Assembly: GCA_019187105.1 (NCBI GenBank)
Contig: JABAQM010000001.1
Coordinates: forward strand, 992,001 to 1,056,000
Reading direction: 5' to 3'
DNA from: Fimbriimonadaceae bacterium
GTDB lineage: Bacteria; Armatimonadota; Fimbriimonadia; Fimbriimonadales; Fimbriimonadaceae
DNA length: 64,000 nucleotides
Part shown: positions 59,423 to 64,000 of the stretch, piece after piece
Numbering within the stretch: the stretch's first letter is position 1
Layout: every line of letters starts with the position of its first letter
Notes under the pieces: model-generated
What the model saw: the letters and a program-made list of their open reading frames with translations, nothing else
What the model was told of the DNA's origin: nothing
Databases searched by the model: none
Made by a program: the position numbers and the translations under genes

Positions 59423-60379
59423 ATGCGTTTCCAAAGTTCGGTTCGATTGTTGGCCTGCATCGTAGCCGGAGGATCGGCTGCGGTGGCATCCGCCCAACTG
59501 TACTTCACGGACGTCTTTCTTCCAGACCACGAACATGGCTACATCAGACGAGTAGAGACCGACGGCAGCGGTCTTACTGAAATCAAGAGTACGGGAGGAG
59601 GCATACGCGGGCTGGATATCGACCGCCAGGGCGGCAAGATGTACTGGGCCGACGTCAACGATCTTCGCATCCGGCGTGCCAACCTGGATGGCACCGGCCA
59701 GGAGGACCTCATCGAACTTCCTGGCGGCGAAGAGCCGGCTTTCCCTTCCGCGCTCGCTGTCCACGGTGGCAAGCTCTATTGGGGGGACCAAACCCTCGGC
59801 ACCATGAACCGCTCCAACCTCGATGGCAGCGGGCAAGAGGTTCTCTTCTCCACGCCATTCCATCGCGGACTCGAGATCGACGCGGTTAACGGCAAGCTCT
59901 ATTGGAGCACGACGAACACCGAGCTTAAAGGGGAGGTTTGGCGATCCAACCTGGATGGGACCGGTCGGGAGGTGGTGCTGACCAGCCAAGATGCAAGGTT
60001 CAAGCCCAACAAGCTGGCCCTCGATATTGCCGGCGGCAAGATTTACTGGACCGATTATGTGGTCGATATCGTGCGGAGAGCCAACCTGGATGGAACCCAG
60101 ATGGAGACCATCTACACTCCGCCGTTCAATCGAAATCCGCAAGGCATCACCTTGGACCTCCAAGCCGGAATGGTCTATTGGGGCCAGGATATCGAGATCG
60201 AGGGCCACACCGGCAAAATCATGGCGGCAAGGTTGGATGGCTCCAACCCCTATGACTTCCTGACCGGCTTTGGCCACGTCACGGAAATGCACTACGTCGT
60301 GCCGGAACCGATGACGATGCTGGGGCTGGCCGGCGCATGTTCTTGGCTCCTGTTGCGGCGGCGTCGCGATTGCCGTTAA
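59423..60379 (+). CDS. PEP-CTERM protein with YWTD (LDL-receptor class B) repeats
   Basis: A 318-residue protein. The signal peptide (LLACIVAGGSAAVASA) leads into a beta-propeller of repeated blades with the pattern GGKMYWADV...ANLDGTGQE, GKLYWGDQ...SNLDGSGQE, GKLYWSTT and GGKIYWTDY, close to the LDL-receptor YWTD class. The end VPEPMTMLGLAGACSWLLL followed by RRRR is a PEP-CTERM tail. A strong AAGGAGGAACTC precedes the ATG. It is exported and probably binds a surface partner. Confidence 0.88.
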   Translation: MRFQSSVRLLACIVAGGSAAVASAQLYFTDVFLPDHEHGYIRRVETDGSGLTEIKSTGGGIRGLDIDRQGGKMYWADVNDLRIRRANLDGTGQEDLIELPGGEEPAFPSALAVHGGKLYWGDQTLGTMNRSNLDGSGQEVLFSTPFHRGLEIDAVNGKLYWSTTNTELKGEVWRSNLDGTGREVVLTSQDARFKPNKLALDIAGGKIYWTDYVVDIVRRANLDGTQMETIYTPPFNRNPQGITLDLQAGMVYWGQDIEIEGHTGKIMAARLDGSNPYDFLTGFGHVTEMHYVVPEPMTMLGLAGACSWLLLRRRRDCR

Positions 60380-60395
60380 CGCTACCTTGGCGTTA
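60377..60395 (+). terminator. weak intrinsic terminator after PEP-CTERM gene
   Basis: TAACGC pairs with GCGTTA across a seven-base loop, then TTGTTC. It overlaps the stop codon. Confidence 0.4.
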
Positions 60396-60450
60396 TTGTT
60401 CAGCATGCGTTAAGGGACGGCCACCCACCGCCCGGGTATGGTTCAAGGCT

Positions 60451-60789
60451 ATGGTAGAAAACGCATTCTTTGTCCCACTCCTGCCGGGCAAGACCGACGC
60501 GGCCAGGGCATTCGCGGAAACTTTATCCGGACCTCGCCGCGGTGACTTGGATCAGGCACAAACCACGGTCACCAAGGAGAGCTGGTTTCTGCAGGAGACG
60601 CCACACGGCGACTTTATGATCGTCTACTACGTGTCTCCCAACCCCGACATGGTCCATGAGGCGCTGGCGGCTTCCGAGGAGCCGTTCGACATCTGGTTTC
60701 GCGAGCAGATTCTCGACCTGACCGGAATCGACATTTCCACGCCACTCGGCAACCTGCCCAAACAGATCCTCGCCTGGTCCCGGAACTGA
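60451..60789 (+). CDS. small hypothetical protein (DUF6176-like)
   Basis: A 112-residue protein opening MVENAFFVPLLPGKTDAARA and containing ESWFLQETPHGDFMIVYYVS and EEPFDIWFREQILDLTGID, a pattern I connect with DUF6176 proteins, whose function is unknown. ATG at 60451, with TATGGT eight nt before, is used rather than a longer frame that starts inside the preceding gene. Confidence 0.7.
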   Translation: MVENAFFVPLLPGKTDAARAFAETLSGPRRGDLDQAQTTVTKESWFLQETPHGDFMIVYYVSPNPDMVHEALAASEEPFDIWFREQILDLTGIDISTPLGNLPKQILAWSRN

Positions 60790-60803
60790 GGGGCGCGTTC
60801 CAA

Positions 60804-61097
60804 TCAGTCGAACTGCGAGATCTCCATCTTCGCCGTGATCGTATCGCCCTCTTCAAGGCCTTCCGCCTTGCGCACCGCGTCCTTAAGGGGCAAGACATAG
60901 CGCCCGTCCTTCGGCCAGAGGGCGGTCTTGAATTCGGTGTTTCCCACGCGGGCGATCACCGGCACCATCCCCCAACCGTAGGTAACCAGACTGACGATCT
61001 CTTTGATCGACGCGGATTCCCTTTCCGGAACCGTCACGAAATAGAACGGCGCGGGGCCACGCCAATACCAAATCTCACCACTGAACTCGATCGTCAT
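60804..61097 (-). CDS. DUF1905 domain protein
   Basis: A 97-residue single-domain protein. It begins MTIEFSGEIWYWRGPAPFYF and contains YGWGMVPVIARVGNTEFKTA and LPLKDAVRKAEGLEEGDTIT, the signature of DUF1905. Biochemical role unknown; its homologues are often next to DinB or YdeI genes. Divergent from DinB with only 33 bases between starts. Confidence 0.85.
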   Translation of the reverse strand: MTIEFSGEIWYWRGPAPFYFVTVPERESASIKEIVSLVTYGWGMVPVIARVGNTEFKTALWPKDGRYVLPLKDAVRKAEGLEEGDTITAKMEISQFD

Positions 61098-61130
61098 GCC
61101 ATCCAAGCCTGCGGTTAAACTACCGCTACG

Positions 61131-61664
61131 ATGTTGAGTGACGCTGCCCCGCTTCCCGGCTATCCGCAACCCTACGACCTCTTGTGCGCCATTTTGCAGG
61201 ATGGCACCAACGAGTGGCGATGGGAGCTTGATCCGGACCTGCCGGACGAGGCCGTGGTCTGGCAGCCCGAGCCTCGGCTTCATAGCATCGGGGGTTGTAT
61301 TCTCCACATCGCGGCGGTGGAGGTGTATTGGTTCGAGCGATTTGTCCTGGGTCGCGAACCGGATCTGGAAGAGCGCAAGCTGCTCCTCACCGAGGAGACC
61401 GATGTCGATGAATGGTCATGGCCGGAACCACCGCGCCAGCCGATCAAGTGGTATCTCGACCTCCACGACCGCATCCGGTCCAGAATCTTGGAAGGGGTCA
61501 AAGAGTGGCCGGCCCCAGAGACTCTTATTACCCGCGGGCAACGCCAAGCCACGGCGCGATGGGTGTTCGGCCATGTCATCCAGCACGAGGCGTACCACGG
61601 CGGTCAGGCCGTGCTGCTGATGCGGCTCTGGCAGCTGGCAAAGTCCTCGCGAGCGGAGACGTGA
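61131..61664 (+). CDS. DinB-family protein
   Basis: A 177-residue four-helix DinB fold. The metal-binding histidines fit HIAAVEVYWFERFVLG and GHVIQHEAYHGGQAVLLMRL near the C-terminus. Members include thiol S-transferases, but the substrate is unknown. ATG at 61131, with TAAACT nine nt upstream. Confidence 0.86.
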   Translation: MLSDAAPLPGYPQPYDLLCAILQDGTNEWRWELDPDLPDEAVVWQPEPRLHSIGGCILHIAAVEVYWFERFVLGREPDLEERKLLLTEETDVDEWSWPEPPRQPIKWYLDLHDRIRSRILEGVKEWPAPETLITRGQRQATARWVFGHVIQHEAYHGGQAVLLMRLWQLAKSSRAET

Positions 61665-61676
61665 CACACTGAAGCC

Positions 61677-62570
61677 ATGCGCGCCTTCTTGCTGGCGATC
61701 GCCGTCGCACTTGGCCAATTGGCCACGGCCTGCTCCGTGTTCACGGTCTTCGACGGCAAGCTCGCGCTGGCCGGCGACAGCGAGGACTGGTTCGATCCGA
61801 ACACCCAGCTGTGGACGATACCGAAGACCGACAAGCTCCACGGCGTCGTCTATCTCGGCTTCGGCAAGGGCGAATACCCGGCCGGCGGCATTCGGACCAC
61901 CGGGCCGAAGAAGCTACCGAAAAACGGCGTGATCGGTATCGAGCCGAGTGACGCCTATGGGTTTCCGCAGGCCGGGATGAACGACCAGGGACTGTTCTTC
62001 GGCGGTGCGGCAACCGACATGCTCCAGGACCGAAAGGGCAATGGCAAGCCCCTTTTTCCCGGCTTCTTCGTTCACCACGTGCTGCGCAACTGCGCGACGG
62101 TTCCCGAAGCGCTCGCGGTCATACGTCGTTACGACATCGGCATGCCGCAGGGCCAGATTCTGCTCGGCGATCGCCACGGCGCCTCCGCCATCGTCGAAGC
62201 GGGCAACGTGATCATCGAAAAGTCCGGGCGCTTCCAGATCATCACCAACTTCCGGTTGTCGACGGTCGAGAGCGGCAACGTCACGTGTGCCCGCTACCAG
62301 AAGCTCGAGTCGATCCTCGCGCCGTCGCGGCCGCTGTCGGTGGACTTCGCGCGCGATGCGATCGCCGCCGTATCGGTGAAGCCGATTCCCGACTCGCTGG
62401 CGAAGCGGCAGCCGGGCACGCAGTATTCGGTCGTCTTCGACATGACCCACGCCGTCGCCCACCTCTATAACCGCGCGACGTTCGAGCGAGCGGTCGCCGT
62501 CGACGTCAAAGCGGAAACCGGCAAGGCTGCTTACGTCAAGACGCTGGCGGCGCTGTTTAGCCGGCAATAA
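61677..62570 (+). CDS. exported choloylglycine-hydrolase-like Ntn amidase
   Basis: A 297-residue protein with signal peptide FLLAIAVALGQLATA and then CSVFTVFDGKLALAGDSEDW. The Cys directly after the signal would be the N-terminal nucleophile of a penicillin V acylase / linear-amide hydrolase. Further blocks are GMNDQGLFFGGAATDMLQ and ILLGDRHGASAIVEAG. It probably cleaves an amide outside the cytoplasm. ATG at 61677 with CACACT six nt upstream. Confidence 0.82.
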   Translation: MRAFLLAIAVALGQLATACSVFTVFDGKLALAGDSEDWFDPNTQLWTIPKTDKLHGVVYLGFGKGEYPAGGIRTTGPKKLPKNGVIGIEPSDAYGFPQAGMNDQGLFFGGAATDMLQDRKGNGKPLFPGFFVHHVLRNCATVPEALAVIRRYDIGMPQGQILLGDRHGASAIVEAGNVIIEKSGRFQIITNFRLSTVESGNVTCARYQKLESILAPSRPLSVDFARDAIAAVSVKPIPDSLAKRQPGTQYSVVFDMTHAVAHLYNRATFERAVAVDVKAETGKAAYVKTLAALFSRQ

Positions 62571-62732
62571 TGCGGCCACCTGAAAAAGTTCCCCCAATGT
62601 GGAAAGTCTCGTAGTTATGCTGGGGCTTACCTGGTAAAACTGGCATATAGTAGCGATACCGGTGCAAGACGCAAGCCGAAAAACGTTCGCGAGCTAGCGC
62701 CATGCGCTGAGTGCCAAAAGAGGAGGGGAAAC

Positions 62733-63479
62733 TTGACAAACAGGCTCGTCCTGAAACTCGTAACGCTTGCTGGTGCAGCCACCGCGGTGACGCAAGCAGG
62801 AGCCGTGACGCTCTGGGACACCGGAGCACCTCACACGGTTATCTTCAACGGTTCGGAAACGTACCTTGGCTACTCATCCGGAAATCTGGACGCCAACAAC
62901 CAGCAACGGTGGGCGGCGGTGCCCTTCCGGATCGGAGCCGGTGGCGCCGTCATCAAGCAGGTGAACGTCGACTGGTTTGTCGTTGCCGGCTCTGAAGCTG
63001 ACGCCGTCAACTACATCATCTGGAAACGGAGCGGTCTCGCGGCACCGGTCGATGGCGACCAAGTGTCATCCGGCGTACTTGGCAAGTTCGGAGTCGGCAT
63101 CGACGATCCGCGCACGAGCAACGTTGACGACTGGCTACACCAATACACCGGCCTGAACATTGGATTGGCCGCAGGTGACTATTACCTTTCCATTTATGGA
63201 GATGGCGGAACGGCGCCCAACAACTGCGCCTGGCTGACCGGTGGCGACCTGCAAGACGAATCCCTTGAACAGGCGTTCATGTGGCGTTCGGCTCTGTTCC
63301 CGAACCCCGGGTTCGTTCAGTATGCTCCCGGCACGATCTTGCCCGGAACGGGCATGTCCGACGCCGACGACCGATGGAACCCATCGTTCTCGTTGGAAGG
63401 CGACATCGTTCCCGAGCCAATGACGATGGCAGCCCTCGCGAGCGGATTCGTCGCCCTTGCCTGGCGACGCCGCAAGTAG
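62733..63479 (+). CDS. PEP-CTERM exported protein
   Basis: A 248-residue protein. Signal peptide (LVLKLVTLAGAATAVTQAGA), then a strand-rich domain with AVPFRIGAGGAVIKQVNVDW and the C-terminal VPEPMTMAALASGFVALAWR tail. The start is TTG at 62733 with AGGAGGGGAAAC directly before it. A strong terminator follows. Confidence 0.88.
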   Translation: MTNRLVLKLVTLAGAATAVTQAGAVTLWDTGAPHTVIFNGSETYLGYSSGNLDANNQQRWAAVPFRIGAGGAVIKQVNVDWFVVAGSEADAVNYIIWKRSGLAAPVDGDQVSSGVLGKFGVGIDDPRTSNVDDWLHQYTGLNIGLAAGDYYLSIYGDGGTAPNNCAWLTGGDLQDESLEQAFMWRSALFPNPGFVQYAPGTILPGTGMSDADDRWNPSFSLEGDIVPEPMTMAALASGFVALAWRRRK

Positions 63480-63494
63480 GGGAACTGCACATAT

Positions 63495-63525
63495 GGAGCC
63501 GAGCGGCAGTTCGCCGCTCGGCTCC
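63495..63525 (+). terminator. intrinsic terminator after PEP-CTERM gene
   Basis: Arms GGAGCCGAGCGGC and GCCGCTCGGCTCC with a five-base loop, then TTAGTTTTCTC. Confidence 0.88.
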
Positions 63526-63673
63526 TTAGTTTTCTCGCCCACGAAGAAATCCGATAACGGCTTAATCTGCGGTTTGCGAGCAACATTCAGCCGAGGAGTT
63601 TGCCCTCAACGTCAAGGGTTAGACCAATAAAGGCCCGGCGGCCAAAGGAATCGCCGACCGATTCCAGCAGCGT

Positions 63674-64000
63674 TCAGTCGGTCGGCGGCGATGTCTCGCC
63701 ATCGGCAAAGAAGACGTGGAAGCTCATGCCGAAGGGATCGGTGACGTGGAACCCCTCCGTCGATTCGTCGAAGATCCGGCAGCCCATCGCCTCGAACCGC
63801 GCTCTGGCGCCGGCTCGCGTCGGCGAAACGAATTCTTGCACCACGACCGGATGGTCGTGCGACACCACATAGATCAAAAAGTTCTCCCCAGAAAGCTCGA
63901 CGTGGCCATCATCTCTGCCCGTCTCCCGCACGCCAAGAAGGGAGACATAGTGGGCCACTGCCGCCTCGACCTGGTCGGGCCGAACCTTTACCGCGATATG
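63674..64000 (-). CDS. VOC (glyoxalase-like) protein, 5' end beyond window
   Basis: The last 108 codons of a VOC-domain protein that enters from the right edge. The window sequence reads HIAVKVRPDQVEAAVAHYVS, LLGVRETGRDDGHVELSGEN, RARFEAMGCRIFDESTEGFH and DPFGMSFHVFFADGE. The single-domain repeat fits glyoxalase or dioxygenase-like enzymes. Its own start lies outside the window. Confidence 0.8.
   Translation of the reverse strand, partial: HIAVKVRPDQVEAAVAHYVSLLGVRETGRDDGHVELSGENFLIYVVSHDHPVVVQEFVSPTRAGARARFEAMGCRIFDESTEGFHVTDPFGMSFHVFFADGETSPPTD

Overview
The window looks like a chromosomal segment of a GC-rich (about 60 percent), free-living bacterium. I would place it in Armatimonadota, close to Fimbriimonas. 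That placement is inferred from the mix of PEP-CTERM exported proteins, CIRCE-controlled groES and groEL, a Thermus-type isocitrate dehydrogenase and many apparently leaderless genes; no rRNA is present to confirm it. I count about 70 protein genes and saw no tRNA, rRNA, CRISPR array or intact insertion sequence.

Layout. 1-9400: the edge of an isocitrate dehydrogenase gene preceded by a separate gene for its C-terminal domain, a GT4 glycosyltransferase, a repetitive lipoprotein, ribF, coaD, a coiled-coil protein, a fatty-acid-hydroxylase-like membrane enzyme, an RtcA-like cyclase without the expected catalytic histidine, a cysteine-cluster membrane protein and efp. 9470-21120: a TPR glycosyltransferase with a MerR regulator, a DnaA-domain-I-like protein, a metallo-beta-lactamase-fold hydrolase, glyS, an acyl-CoA dehydrogenase-like protein, coaBC, a methyltransferase, alr and prfA. 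21190-26210: groES and groEL, each behind its own CIRCE element but 3 kb apart, with a sugar-dehydrogenase-like protein, a hairpin-rich intergenic stretch and a LuxR-PAS protein between them.

26210-31045 is an accessory island. It holds a compositionally distinct (about 50 percent GC) pair, an eight-cysteine candidate RiPP precursor and a radical SAM/SPASM maturase, then a zinc-ribbon protein coupled to a SLATT/DUF4231-like two-TM protein, an orphan gene, and a four-helix-bundle gene riddled with a 9-bp repeat. A decayed relic of that last gene with the same repeat lies beside groEL, so repeat copies bracket the island. A copy of the 3' end of a nearby BNR-repeat gene sits at its other edge. 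This is the best candidate for an undescribed system.

31046-50000 is rich in surface and secreted proteins: PEP-CTERM proteins, a frameshifted BNR beta-propeller protein, three paralogous tail-fibre-like proteins and a PQQ-like propeller protein. It also holds small enzymes (YdeI/OmdA, SRPBCC, Mop-domain, ABC1 kinase, P-loop kinase). 50000-64000 is a patchwork of small accessory enzymes (cupin, GNAT, AlkD-like, FAD oxidoreductase, class C serine hydrolase, VOC proteins, CPBP protease, aminotransferase, DUF1905, DinB, Ntn-hydrolase) and two more PEP-CTERM proteins.

A window-wide pattern: at least 18 genes have a -10-like TANNNT hexamer whose last base lies 6-9 nt before the start codon, ten of them at exactly 6 nt, with no Shine-Dalgarno sequence in that gap. 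Transcription should therefore begin at or next to the start codon. I used this to choose several GTG or ATG starts; other genes carry a clear AGGAGG.
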